Assembly: GCA_006384855.1 (NCBI GenBank)
Contig: VCJN01002319.1
Coordinates: forward strand, 248,001-312,000
Source: Tetraselmis striata
Lineage: Eukaryota > Chlorophyta > Chlorodendrophyceae > Chlorodendrales > Chlorodendraceae
Direction: 5' to 3'
Length of the DNA stretch: 64,000 bases
Part shown: positions 1-10,640 of the stretch, in pieces
How the letters are laid out: every line of letters starts with the position of its first letter
Numbering within the stretch: position 1 is the stretch's first letter
Translations under genes and position numbers: made by a program
Notes under the pieces: generated by a model
Database searches by the model: none
Seen by the model: only the letters and a program-made list of their open reading frames with translations
Told to the model about the DNA's origin: nothing

Positions 1-1555
1 TTCGACAGGTCGGCTGAAGACGGCCGCGTGGTGCTGGGCGTCTTCAACACGGCGTGGGGCGCCCCCTCGGTTACAGCGGGCGGCAATAATACGGTCGGCA
101 GCGGTGGGGCGGCCAGCGACCCGCCGCTGCCGCCGCCGGTGCCACCGCTGCCGCCACTCCCTGTGCCGTCGGTGCCGGGCGCCCAGAATGTCTGATGGCT
201 CGACGAGACGTCAACGCCAAAATGACCCGGAGGGGACTCGTCCCTGTCGCCGCTTCCCTGTTCGTTGGGGTTCTTTGGATGATATCGGGGGGGCGCCGGC
301 TTCCCGGAGCCCTCTTCGTTACCGCTTCCGCTTCCGCTGCGGCTGCCAGTCCTGTCGTCCTCCTCCATTTTCTGCGCCAGGAGTACACGCGGGCTCGTGC
401 CGCCTGGCCATGCAGGGTACGCGCGGGCGCCGCCCATTACCGAGGCGCCAGCTGAAGGTATATCCAGGCCAGAGACAATGCTATGTAGCGTGCCCACCCA
501 GAGCTTCGTGTCTCGCCCACTGCCGGTGTCTGTCGGCGTTGTGCCGCTGGGGGTTCCTTCCCGCTGTCGAGTCCGTCGCGTGGAGTACTTATTAGGCAGT
601 GCAAATCAAGGCCGCTAGATATCACCCGTGACGTGAAGCCAAGCGCTGGAGCGTCTCCAACCCTGTGCCATCCCTCTGCAAAGTGTCGTCGCTGCCGTGC
701 CAATGTTGCTGCAGTGCTTGCGCTGTCGGTGTTGCTGTTGCAGTGACTTGGGCGTCTCCAGTCGCTGGGAGGGACGTTAGTGGAGCTGCTCCTCGAGTTA
801 TTCGAGTGGTTCAGGGGTACTAGGGGACGTAGTAGTAGCATGGTAGTAGCATGTGATGGTACAGGTTTGGGTACAGTTTTCTTTTATACAGTCGCGGACG
901 GTCTGGAAGTCACCCTGTCCTGGTACATTGCGTCCAGAGCTACTGTGTACTTTATGCTGATTCTCCCGGGCACCCTAGCGGTATGAGTGTATGACCGGTA
1001 TCTGACCGAAGTCGCGCAGTGGTACTGCCATGTACAGAAAACCGGTTTTAGACGGTAGGTGGCTTGGTATCACAACCGCTACTATGGAATCTCACAACAA
1101 GGTAAGGATTAGTGCCTGTACCAGCACAGCATTGCCGCAATCAGTAATGCTTACCCGAAGGTTTACCGAATTCCACAATGCTGTATCGGTCCCACAACGA
1201 GTATTATTCCTGTACCTTTTTTATAATAAATCATAAATCATTCTTAAACTAGCGATTGTGCCAGGTGCCTATCCCCCGGGAATCGCCCCCGCGGCAGAAT
1301 CCATCCAATTACTAAAAGAGCCCTACTCCAGGATTCGGAAGATACCGTTACGTCGCGAGTACAAGGATCTGCTTCGAGGATCTGCGAGTACAGCAAAGGT
1401 CTTCTGCTTGCCTTGACGATCATCCGCCATGCTGATGAGACGAGTATTCGCACGAGTACCCGTAGCAGCCCGCTGAGCATTATAGAGAGACAAGTAGACC
1501 CGTTGCAGGGTGTGGAATCCAGAGAGCCGCAAGGATCAATCGTAGTATAGTAGCT
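1..1555. other. No recognisable gene
   Basis: GC-rich on the left and more mixed on the right. Several short overlapping open frames exist on both strands, mostly Arg/Pro/Ala/Cys-rich strings typical of GC-rich noncoding DNA. None shows a known motif, a plausible splice pattern or a preferred strand. I see no repeat longer than a few bases. Confidence 0.6.
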
Positions 1556-1559
1556 ACAC

Positions 1560-1790
1560 TGTAAAGCCCCGCGTCCGCCGACCCACCGACCCGGGGCCCG
1601 GCGTCCGTCGACGGACGAACGCCGGCGTCCGGCGCCCGGGTCCGGTCCTCGCGGCGGGCTCGGCGCGGCCCGCCCCGTAGACCTGACGAACGGCGACGAC
1701 CGGCCCGCCCGGCGGCGGCCAGCCGGCCGGCCGGCCGCCGACCGGTACCCGTACCGGTACAGGTAAGCAGCAGGTACTACCCTGTATACG
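1560..1790. repeat. Very GC-rich block of short palindromes
   Basis: About 230 bases of almost pure G/C with nested self-complementary words (CGTCCGTCGACGGACG, GGCCGGCCGGCC and GTACCGGTAC types). It should fold strongly in single-stranded form. It lies just upstream of a degenerate reverse transcriptase fragment and a GACA/CACT microsatellite (about 1905-1945). No coding content is visible and its role is unknown. Confidence 0.5.
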
Positions 1791-1966
1791 ACAGGCGGTA
1801 AGCGCGACGGCTATTTTGGCCTGCGCGGAATTATCACGGAGGCTACAACGGATACATTTTGGATCTATCTAAAACTCTATGCGAAACCGTTCCGAAATTT
1901 GGGGACAGACAGACAGACACACTCACAGACACACTCACAGACCCACCTCGTACTTAATATGGCAAG

Positions 1967-2771
1967 ATGACATGCATTACAATCAGCAAGGGAATTGCTG
2001 AGGCCGCAGCACGTGGCACTATTCACTCAGTGTTGGCAGCCTTCTCTGACGACGCCAACCTGGTCGGCAACTCGGCATTGGGTGACGGACTTGCGCTTGC
2101 TGCGCGGGTGGCCCCGACCGCTTTTGCCGCCGTTGGGTTAAGCGTCACCAAACGACATGCATGTGAATTGTCAGCTTCGCTCTTTGTCCATGTTCGGCAC
2201 CCTTCCTTTTGGGCATTTGTTGCATGGTGTTGCAGCCTCCTCATCCGGAATCAAGGTGCTTGGTGCCCCAGTGGGCTTGGCCACTTTCGCCCGGGACCCG
2301 TTGGACAAAACGGTCGAAAATTTTCACCAATTTGGCTCCCGGCTTATCATCGGTTTGGCCGACCACTTCCACTTCCACACTGCTACTCGGCTGCTGCAAG
2401 TTTGTGGCCGTCGTTGCGGCCACCACCTCCTCCGCTCCACGCCTCGGGGCTTGCCTTGGGTCGCTTTGAGGGGTATGGCGACACTATCACATCCTTCCTT
2501 GGAGATGCAGACGCCGCCGCATTTTCAACGCTGGCCGGCATTTGGGGTGTTAGCCCCGACCTCTCGGATACGTACGCCCTCCATGCGCACGAAGCTGTCC
2601 CTCCCGGTCCAACTTGGGGGCCTCGGCATCGGCGATAATGTGGTTATCGCAAATGCGTCCCACATCGGCGCTGCCGCCCTTGTGGTTGGCCAAGCTGTGA
2701 CTTTCCTCCGTGATGCTCAACACGCCACCTTGAGCGACGCCACTACGCTTCCGGTCTGGGTCGTACCGTAG
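1967..2771 (+). pseudogene. Non-LTR retrotransposon reverse transcriptase fragment
   Basis: Degenerate C-terminal part of a LINE-like reverse transcriptase. The first stretch (1967 to about 2150) has a catalytic-loop-like AAFSDDANLVG, the algal non-LTR counterpart of the xDD box. Reading then shifts one frame near 2150-2160 and continues with GIKVLGAPVG, a typical post-palm motif. Near the end comes LSLPVQLGGLGIGD, the 'LP...GGLGI' signature that follows RT in many algal and animal LINEs. The 5' half (endonuclease, RT fingers) is missing and the frame ends at a TAG at 2769-2771. At least one frameshift makes it a pseudogene. I am fairly sure of the family level, not of the clade. Confidence 0.65.
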
Positions 2772-2924
2772 TCGTAGTAACGGCCCGTAATCGTGGATTT
2801 TCGGCCGTACCCGGCTGTACCCGGTCGTAATCCGGTCGTATCGCTGCTGATCACTACTGCGAGATATCGGTACCTGTACTCGCTAAATAGCCAAGTGATG
2901 ATGGAATCACCCTGGACAGCTACG

Positions 2925-2950
2925 TTTCACAAGGATCGTCTGGTTTGCCG
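2925..2950 (-). repeat. Split direct repeat B2 (3' end of element)
   Basis: 26-bp repeat identical to B1 at 3211-3236, separated from A2 by an 81-bp spacer (2951-3031). It marks the inferred 3' end of the minus-strand element. Confidence 0.75.
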
Positions 2951-3031
2951 AAGAATGCCAGGTCTGGTTACAGGTTGTGATATTCAGGAATTTGCAGGCA
3001 TACAATCCCACAGCCAGGGAGGGTTGGGCGG

Positions 3032-3210
3032 GCTGTGGTGCGCTCGATGGAGCGTGCCACAGCAAAGGAGAGTGACCGGTCGGTCCGCCGTGAAGGCAGG
3101 TGGTGGCTCTGACCGGCCCCCGCAATCGTGCGCGCGCACACACGCGCTACGGGCGCCGCGCCAGGGCTATCTCGTACAGGTAGAGAAACCACATAAACTA
3201 GTTTAGAACA
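3032..3210 (-). repeat. Split direct repeat A2 (internal copy)
   Basis: Second copy of the 179-bp A repeat, with the same terminal hairpin at 3032-3063. It abuts the 26-bp B1 repeat at 3211 directly, giving the B1-A2 junction (AACATTTCAC on the plus strand) expected from a circular intermediate. Confidence 0.85.
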
Positions 3211-3236
3211 TTTCACAAGGATCGTCTGGTTTGCCG
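3211..3236 (-). repeat. Split direct repeat B1
   Basis: 26-bp repeat beginning TTTCACAAGGATCG, identical to 2925-2950. It joins the A2 repeat on one side, and the pol frame stops within two bases of its other side. Confidence 0.75.
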
Positions 3237-3237
3237 A

Positions 3238-5508
3238 CTAGAAAATGCCGGGCGCAGCAGGCCACGGGCGGGGGTCACGGGCGGGAATGTTGAAGGCGAC
3301 GACAGGCCAGCGGGGTGCGCCCACAGGAAGGCGGTCGCCGGTACGGCCAGGAATGAACAGGTCGTGGCGCGGCTTCCAAGAGCGCATGTCGGAGCACATC
3401 TCCGAGAGGAGCTGGTACCAAGCTTTGTCAGGCCAGTAGGGAACAATGACGATGGCTGGGGCACCGCTGGACTCAAGTTTGGAGACTAGATCGCCGATGA
3501 GGTTCCACGGAGGGTTACACCAGTTACGTTCGCAACGCCATGCAACGTCGGAGAGGCGCAGGGCGTCGACGGCCTCGCACCGCGGGTCACGCCAGCGGGC
3601 GTTGTAGCGGGGCAGGAGGGCGTTTTCAGACGTCGCGAAGTGGTCGATGGTGCAGGCGCCCCATTTAGCAGTGAGCGAGGCGAAGCGACGAGGGTTGAAC
3701 TGCCAGTCGTCGCAATCAACTTCGCGACTAAGGCGGTCAGCCCAGATATTCGCCGCATAACGGATGTAGCGCACGGAAAGGGTGATGCCGTGCGTGTCCA
3801 TGAGGTACCACGTTTTGCGTAGCTCAGCCATGAGGCGTGGAGAGCGAGAGGTGAGGTCAGTGAGGACGCCGACAACTGCTTGGTTATCCTCGTGCAAGCG
3901 GATGTGGCGGTTTTGGAGCATGGGGAGGAAGGACTCAATAGCCAAGCGGACGGCTTTGAGCTCTTTCAGGGTAATGTGCGCATTGCGGTCATCGTCGTAC
4001 CAAAAACCCCGAGCTTCATGGTGCTCGTTCAAAACGGCACCCCAGCCGTACGACGAACTGTCGACGTGTAGGTATCCGGTTTCGACGGGGCGGTTAATGG
4101 GGCGGCCGTTGTGTTGGGTGGGCACACCCACTCACCACTGCAGATCGCGTTCGAGCTGGCGGGTAAGCTTGACGCGGCCGGACCAAGAGTCGCGCGTCTT
4201 GAGCACATCATGCAGCTCACGAAGGTAGAAACGGGCAGGGGCAATGGCCAAGTAGAGAAACTGGCATTTGCCCGCGAGAGCGGCCAACTCGCGAGCTGGC
4301 AACCACCGACAATCGCGTTTTGCTCGTTGGATTAGGCGTTTGGCCGCGCGAGCAATGCTGGCGAGTTTCTCAGCGGGCGCACGAAGAGTAGGTGACCCCG
4401 ATGTGTCAATTTCTAACCCCAGGTGCACGAGCTTCTGGGTGGGCTCCCACACGCCCTTGTTGGGGTTGCGCAGCAGACCAAAGCCCGAGAGGTGGCGTTC
4501 GATGTAGTCACGTTGCCAAATGGCCTCAGCCTGAGTCCGAGCTAGAAACAGGAAATCGTCCATGTAGGGCAACATGCGCAGGCCAAATCGTCGCCGGGGA
4601 ATAGGTGTGCCGTCTGCTTCAGCCGGGTTACGACGCAATGCCCTAGTGAGGACGTTGGTGAATTGGCAGAAGTAATAGGGGGACAGAGACCAGCCCATGG
4701 GAAGGCCAGCCAGTCGGTACAGAGTGCCGCGGTAATCGACAGTGAAAAAATCCCTGTCCTCAGGGGCGATTCCAACCGCGTAAAACCCGTCCTGCAGGTC
4801 CATCTGCAACATGTAGTCCCCAGGGCGCGCCAGGTTGCGTAAATGCGAAAGCGTCTCAAACGAAAGATCGCGCGTCTCACAATAGCGGTTCAGGGGGCGA
4901 AGGTCAATGATGAGCCTCCATTTGTTTGTTCCAGGCTTAGGAACCATGAACAGCCGGGACACCCATTTTGCGCAGTAGCCTCGCTCCCAGGCCCCAACGG
5001 CCAGGAAGCGAGCCAATTCACCGTCCATAAACTCCAGTTGAGCAGGAGTAGCATCCCCCATTGACACCCCCTAATGAAAAGAAGGTGGGGCAAGCCCGTC
5101 CAAGAAAGGAACGCGTACACCTCGGGATATCCAGTTGAGAACACTGCGATTTGCGCCAGCGGCTTGCCAATTGCCGAGATTACGACGGACGCGATGTCTC
5201 ATAAAGGGGGAGTCGGGAGTACAGGAATTGGCGCGATGGATGTCGCGAGGGGGGCGAGCAGAGCGCCCTGTCGCTCTGCTGGCCCTCTCCGCGTCGGCGT
5301 CAGGGTCCACGGTGCGCGGCACAGTAGGAGTGCCGCGGCGTGGGAGTAGCCATGTGCCACTGGGCGCTGGCTTGGCCACTGGCAGTGTACTGTCACTTTG
5401 TACTCGAATCTGTACTAGACGGCGGGCGTGCGTCGGCACACGCCCCAATCGGAGCGCATCGCGACACCTACGCCGAGTAGGGGCCAGTACGGATCGAGCC
5501 ATGCCCAC
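3238..5508 (-). pseudogene. PAT/DIRS-type pol: reverse transcriptase, RNase H, methylase-like domain
   Basis: One continuous reading frame interrupted by two stops: TAG at 5071-5073 and TGA at 4132-4134. After a basic N-terminal stretch comes the pre-RT block ANRSVLNWISRGVRVPF. RT follows with VPKPGTNKWRLIIDLRPLN and the catalytic LPYMDDFLF. Downstream of the TGA, RNase H shows HVDSSSYGWGAVL, LKELKAV and HEDNQAVV. It ends with a methylase-like module (IDHFATSENALLPRYN, then CNPPWNLI) typical of DIRS elements. The TGA falls exactly where the family has the second Trp of a conserved LxWW pair, so it looks like TGG mutated to TGA. The sequence is otherwise intact and was probably active until recently. 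Confidence 0.85.
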
Positions 5509-5794
5509 AAGGGAAGGGGCAGCCAGGTATTACTGTTGGTCGACACTGGTCGAAGGTCTTGGACCTTGTTCCACTGAATGGGGAAGCGCTGCAGCTTCGT
5601 CCTCTCCTCGCGTTGGGCGAGTAATCAGCAGCTCGTTCGCGGGTAGTAGTTAGCACGTCGCAAGCGGCGCGCGCACATTAACCACACAAACCCTAACGGG
5701 TTTCTCCCAGGGGGGGGCCCGAAAGGCGTCGCTCACCGTACATGGTACGATGGCGGAAGACCGGCACCCTGCGCGGCAAAATTGCCGCGACTTT

Positions 5795-5973
5795 GCTGTG
5801 GTGCGCTCGATGGAGCGTGCCACAGCAAAGGAGAGTGACCGGTCGGTCCGCCGTGAAGGCAGGTGGTGGCTCTGACCGGCCCCCGCAATCGTGCGCGCGC
5901 ACACACGCGCTACGGGCGCCGCGCCAGGGCTATCTCGTACAGGTAGAGAAACCACATAAACTAGTTTAGAACA
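5795..5973 (-). repeat. Split direct repeat A1 (5' end of element)
   Basis: A 179-bp repeat matching 3032-3210 base for base as far as I can read. Its low-coordinate edge is a hairpin (5795-5826) with 14-base arms GCTGTGGTGCGCTC / GAGCGTGCCACAGC and a GATG loop. The GTTTAGAACA end marks the element border, after which the two copies diverge at once. Confidence 0.85.
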
Positions 5974-6110
5974 GAACGGTTGATGTCTAGTACTTAACGG
6001 GCAGCGGATCCCGGGTGATGACAGTACTTATACCATTTCTCGTATTCTACTCACGCCCGTACCAACTGCCTCGGGTAGCCGAATGTACTTAATCCCTCTA
6101 TAGCGGCTTT

Positions 6111-6499
6111 TTACACTCGTGTCCTGCTGCGCGCGCGCGATATTAAAATGTCCGCGCGTATCATAGCTGAAATATGCTGTCGCATCAGGTGGAGGATGTC
6201 AACGATGTAGTCCAGCATGTCCGGTAGCATGATGTATGGTGAGCGCTCCTGCACATCATGTAGTGCAACTGCTGAAGGCCCCACCTCCTGCCCACACTCA
6301 TGCTTTGATCTGTGAGCGCGGCGATGCTGGATGTCACATCCCGATCGGTAAACTTGGAAGATGGGCACCGGTTGTCCATAACGGTATTTGTCATGAGCTC
6401 CAGCTCCTCAATGTCCCTCATGCTGATGCCTGCACTCCGCCATTGATGCAAGGACACGGCCCGCTCAACATCTGTCCGCACAATGCTAGTAGGATGCAT
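6111..6499 (-). pseudogene. Unrecognised coding remnant with a frameshift
   Basis: Two overlapping minus-strand frames read as one protein if a frameshift near 6285 is allowed. The first half starts MHPTSIVRTDVERAV and has an acidic MRDIEELELMTN stretch. The second half holds HDVQERSPYIMLPDML and a Leu/Ile-rich helix. Composition is protein-like, unlike the surrounding frames. I do not recognise the family; a transposon protein is plausible given the neighbours. Confidence 0.3.
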
Positions 6500-6860
6500 G
6501 TCGCTGATATTGTGGTGATACGCTACTAATCCCTAACTCCACCGCGCTCGCAGGCAGGCATGACCACAACACAATGTCAGGGCCGCCGTCGCAGGGTCGG
6601 CAACCGGTCGCAAGCGGGCCACTGAAGCCATTGGGATCGACCCTGTCCGAACCCATCGCCGCCGAGGCTAACGGGTACGTCGGGCTTCTCGTGACGTTCG
6701 GAGAGGATTGCGATTGGTTCGGACAGGTGGGCCGCGCTCTCGCACGCATCCCCACAACGCACAGAAATCGTAAATACATGTACTTTTTTTGCACGCCGAT
6801 GCGGCACGTCACACAGTTCTACCCACTTCGCCACCATAACGCACCCACCAGCACTCACAA

Positions 6861-7467
6861 GTGCCAAGAATGGCGTACGAGAGCAAGAGGCCTCGCAAGA
6901 CGAGGGCACGGGCGGCGGCGGCGGCTGCGCCCGGCCTCGAGTGCCGATGCCGGCGGGCCGCGGCCGGCATGCCACCCGCGCTGCCGCCTGCTGAACCTGG
7001 CGGACAGGCGCCTCGCCCGGCGACGCAGCTGGCAACCGATGTGTCAATGGCGGACGCGTTGCCCACAAAGGTCGTACGTTTGACCGTGGAGGGTGAGAAG
7101 CTGAGGGCCGCAGCAACGCCACACCGCGAGACGGTTGAGACGGTTGAGACGGTTGAGACGGTTGAGACGGTTGCGGCTGTCGGCTGCCGAGATATCAGCG
7201 GAGCAGAGCAAACATGCAGCGCGCGATGCCCAGTCGAAGCCGTATCAGCATCGATACAACGTCAGAAAGCGCAAGCACGGTGCTGACGAGGAGGACTGTG
7301 AGGCGGGGGATGAGTTTGGCAGCGAGTCATCGGATGGCGGGGACAACAGCGGTGAGGAGCCGAGACAGCGGAATCGCCTAAAAGGGATGCATTACAAGCT
7401 GCGGAGGGCAGCCCCTGAAAACTATGCGGTCATGCCACAACTAACCCCACCACTGGCTTCTGGATAG
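6861..7467 (+). CDS. Possible low-complexity nuclear-type protein, frame uncertain
   Basis: A frame starting MPRMAYESKRPRKTRARA (basic, NLS-like) runs into five copies of a 9-base repeat, GAGACGGTT (about 7127-7171). Beyond the repeat a different frame looks more protein-like: basic RYNVRKRKHG, then an acidic stretch with DEEDCEAGDEFGSESSD, stopping at 7467. A one-base slip in the 9-mer repeat or an unseen intron could join them. No family is recognised, and either half could be spurious. Confidence 0.25.
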
Positions 7468-7469
7468 CT

Positions 7470-8377
7470 CTGATCTGGCTTTCAGCGGCGGGCTGCGGGA
7501 GGCATGGCCGCAGGACTGAGGTGGCGGTGCTGGTAAGCACGGAGAGTCTGCATGCGGAGGAGGCGGCGCAGCCGCATAGGCACTAGACAATGCTCGGAAG
7601 CGAGCCCCAATGGTCTGCATAGAGCCCGCCCCAATGTAGAGCTTGGCAGCAATTGGCAGCTCTTTCGTCCCCCCCCCCCCCCCCCTCACACACTACCAAC
7701 ACCACTTTCTCATCCCGGCGGGCAGTTGATGCGTCTACCCAGGCTTGTGCGTACGCTATGCTGGGAAGGGGGCGTCACTATAGCTAAGCTAGTGATGTGA
7801 CATATGAGTGCAGCACGAGATATTGTGCAGTATATGATATGTTGGCAGGCAGGCGGGTCCCCGCTCTTCCACAATCACCAACCCCTCTTCCTCTTGCCCC
7901 GTCCCCGGGTGCTCTTTAGCTGCTCTCAGCATCCCGAACCCCCCCACCCCGCCAATCCAAGTGCAGTCACTAGTTTGGATAGGCGACAGCATTGCCTTGG
8001 CATCATGTAACCAAATGCCCCCCCCCCCCCCCCACACACACACACACATTTATGGTTGGCACTACCTCGGGTGGCATCATGTCGCCATATATCCCCCCCC
8101 CCCCCGCCCCAGCCCCCAACGCCCCCTCTCCCATTTCCAGCCATGTGCCCCGCCTTTGCGGGTGCACCCACCAAGCGAGCCCCGCGCATGCCTCGGCACC
8201 AGCCCCTACAGCCTAGCACTGGCCCCTTTAGCCTCGCCATCATGCGAGTGCCATGCATCACACTAGCGATAGGGGAAGGAGAGGGCAGCGGAGACTACAA
8301 GCACCGGTGGGTGCGGCAGAAGAGGGGGGCGGGGGGTCAAAACTTGATGTGCGCTAGATTATTGATGGGAAGATGCG
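7470..8377. other. Intergenic, simple-sequence rich
   Basis: No supported gene. Contains poly-C runs (about 7671-7685, 8019-8033, 8094-8106), a CA/AC run near 8034-8049 and C-rich filler. Short frames here are mainly Pro/His/Cys strings produced by these runs. Confidence 0.5.
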
Positions 8378-8860
8378 CTAGTACTCGTCGTCAATGCCGG
8401 CCGCCAGCAACGCCGAACGCCGCGCCGAGTCGCGCTTGAGCGCGCGCTGCTGGCGGCGCACAATCTGCTCTAGCGCCTCGGGGTCCCAGAGCTCGTCCTC
8501 CGTGAGTTGAGCAAGCAAGCATTTGATGCAGCACGCACTATAGCCAAACATGCCGCTGCATGTGCACATCACCGCACACGCGATTCAAGACACCATGCGT
8601 TGTTCAACCTGACTCTGCACGCACGCCACACAAGCATCAACGCCCCTACATGCTCATATCTAACACCCATAGCTACCCTTCTGAGCAGCTTTAGACTAAT
8701 TGGTGCCATGGGGGCGCTCGCGTTAGACCGCGAATGCGCAATGTAATTGTAATTGCCCACACCCCCTCCCCGTCCGCAACCGTAGGGCACGCGGCCAGCT
8801 CACCTTCATCAGGCGCTCGTGGCAGGCCAACGCCCGGTCGGCGGTCGGCGGCGCTCCTGA
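8378..8860 (-). CDS. Terminal exons of an unrecognised gene
   Basis: The last exon, 8378-8497, reads DELWDPEALEQIVRRQQRAL and ends DDEY-stop; it is charged, helical and protein-like. A compatible donor (AAG|GTGAGC, exon end 8804) lies upstream after a frame reading DRALACHERLMK. Both are phase 0, giving an intron of about 306 bp (8498-8803). The upstream frame overlaps the end of the gag-like remnant in another frame, so where this gene begins is unclear. No family is recognised. It might be the tail of the same retroelement, but the splice-site pair argues for a host gene. Confidence 0.35.
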
Positions 8861-9938
8861 GGTGTTCCCTGCGGGACGGTCATGGCGGCTGATGCCCAGT
8901 GCGCCGGGCCGGTTCCTGCCGAATGTCCAGCGGTTTCGGCAGTTTCGCGCACTCTCATGTGCTCCCGGGGATTGGTTGCTGCCATGGCGGTCTCCGGACG
9001 GAGATCACGGTTGGCCTTCCAGCAACGCTTGGCAATGTGACCCTTCTTGCCACACTCAGAGCACGGAGAGGGCGTAAGCGCTCCTCTCCGTGCGCCCGCC
9101 TCTACGATCACCTCCTCAACCTCCACGTCGATGGTAATTGCCACCCTCTCCGTGACTGCCTCCACGACCACGGTTGTCGCTGCCGCGACCGCCACCGTTG
9201 CTGTTGTGCTCCTCGTGGTCAAAACTGCGCTCGCCGCCTCCGCTCTGGACGCACGAGTGAGCGCGCATGTGAATGCTGCCTCTTGTCGAGCCACTCAGCC
9301 ATCTCCCAAGTCATGTCCACCTGGATGTCCATCGTGTAGTCCACGAGTTGTTGTTGTGCGAAGTTGATGCGGGGGCTGAAACGCGTCTTGCCCCAGGCCC
9401 GCGCGATGAACTCCACGTTGACGCGCGATATCTCCACAATGCGTGTCGTCTCCTCGGTGACCATGTTCTCGGCCCTAGTGTGCGTTAGCAACAGATTGCG
9501 GAAGTCGCGCACAGTCTCACCAGGCGAGCGATGGCACTACTTGCTGTCCCGCTCCGAATGCAGCTCGATCTGCTTGGTGATGTTGACGAGCTCCTCCCAC
9601 ATGCCGTCCAACAACCGGCGGTAGGAGTCGAGCCGTTCTGCGCCTTCCAGCCTCTGTACGATCCTCGAGTCCTCGTACTTGATGCCCCGGCTGATGAGTG
9701 TAGTCTCTAGCGACTCCTAGTACTTCGGCTGAATGCGGCTCCGCAGCACTTGAACCTCGTGGATCTCGTGGAACGGTGTGTTGCGGTCAAATGCATGTTG
9801 TTGCTCCTTCTCCATGGCACAGTCCGTAGAGTTCTTCCACGTCTCAAACGTGTGCTCTGCGGTCGCCTTCTCGTGACCCGCCCACAACCTCCCGCTGGAG
9901 CCCTTGCCTCTCCGCGGCTTCATCTCGTCGTCGCTCAT
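8809..9938 (-). pseudogene. Retroelement Gag-like gene with CCHC zinc knuckle
   Basis: Starting MSDDEMKPRRGKGS at 9938, the frame runs in phase to about 9219 through two in-frame TAGs (9717-9719 and 9537-9539). The part after the second stop includes RVNVEFIARAWGKTRFSP and a capsid-like helix QQQLVDYTMDIQ. Reading then shifts and an Ala/Thr/Val-rich linker leads to a nucleocapsid zinc knuckle, CSECGKKGHIAKRC (CX2CX4HX4C). No RT or integrase follows. Decayed Gag of unknown superfamily. Confidence 0.55.
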
Positions 9939-10640
9939 TGCGTCGCGTCCACCAAGTACGCGTGTCCGTACAAAGTGTCTCGCCTAGGATTGCGTGTTGG
10001 CAGCGGGGGAAGTAGAGCTCGTCCTCGTCGTCTCCGCTGTCCTCCGCTTAGAAGCTACTGTATGCGTACGCGTTCCCGTGATCGCACTCCTCACCCTCCG
10101 GGTTGGCTGCGTCTACGTCGTTTCAGCAGCCCCTCCACGACCTCCTCGACCATCTAGTCTTCCCTCAGCTTGTCCATTGCTGCCCATAGGTCGCCCAGGG
10201 CAAAGCCGCCCTCGCCGGGGCCCTCAAGCTCAGAAGTCGGGGCTGCGTCCACGCGGCCTCTGAAATCTGAGGGGCTGCCGCTGCGTCGCCTCGCCGGTGT
10301 TGGCGCACACCCGTCTCAGGCCGATACACGAACGCTTCCCACCTCCTGAGTTGGTGTAACTCAGTGCCGATGAACCTCAGATCCACACCACCACCACGAA
10401 GAGGTTGGCACCGAGCTGAGCCACGCAACCACCAACCGTCACCCTCGCCACGGCCCACAGGCGGCGATGCCGCTCCCTCCAAGTGCACTCCGGCACTGAC
10501 GCACGACTGTGAAGCCGGCGCCCGCTCACTCCCAGGCTCACGCTCTGCCTCCCTGCTACCACATGTCGTCGTTGAACCGTTGAACTGGAGCAGGTCGTTG
10601 AATTGGAGCAGGCCACAAGAACCGGAGCTTGCCAATTGGT
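9939..10640 (-). other. Decayed upstream region of the Gag-like gene
   Basis: Frames on the minus strand keep protein-like acidic pieces (NDVDAANPEGEECDHGN, then after a stop AEDSGDDEDELYFPRC) that lead towards the Gag-like start at 9938. A 156-codon frame at 10165-10635 contains QLRRWEAFVYRPETG. This may be further 5' coding sequence of the same element, broken by stops and shifts. No motif allows a name. Confidence 0.25.

Larger units (their letters stand above)
2925..5973 (-). mobile_element. PAT/Kangaroo-like (DIRS order) element with split direct repeats
   Basis: Read on the minus strand, the order is A1 (5973-5795), pol, B1 (3236-3211), A2 (3210-3032), spacer, B2 (2950-2925). This A1-internal-B1A2-B2 arrangement is the split direct repeat layout of PAT/Ngaro-type tyrosine-recombinase retroelements. 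The two 179-bp A copies look identical by eye, which points to recent origin. Only a pol-like frame lies inside. I see no gag zinc knuckle and no tyrosine recombinase, so the copy would need both supplied in trans. No target duplication is expected for this order. Confidence 0.75.

Noticed and set aside
104..841. Overlapping 105-163-codon frames on both strands near the left end
   Set aside because: Composition is typical of GC-rich noncoding sequence; no motif or strand preference.
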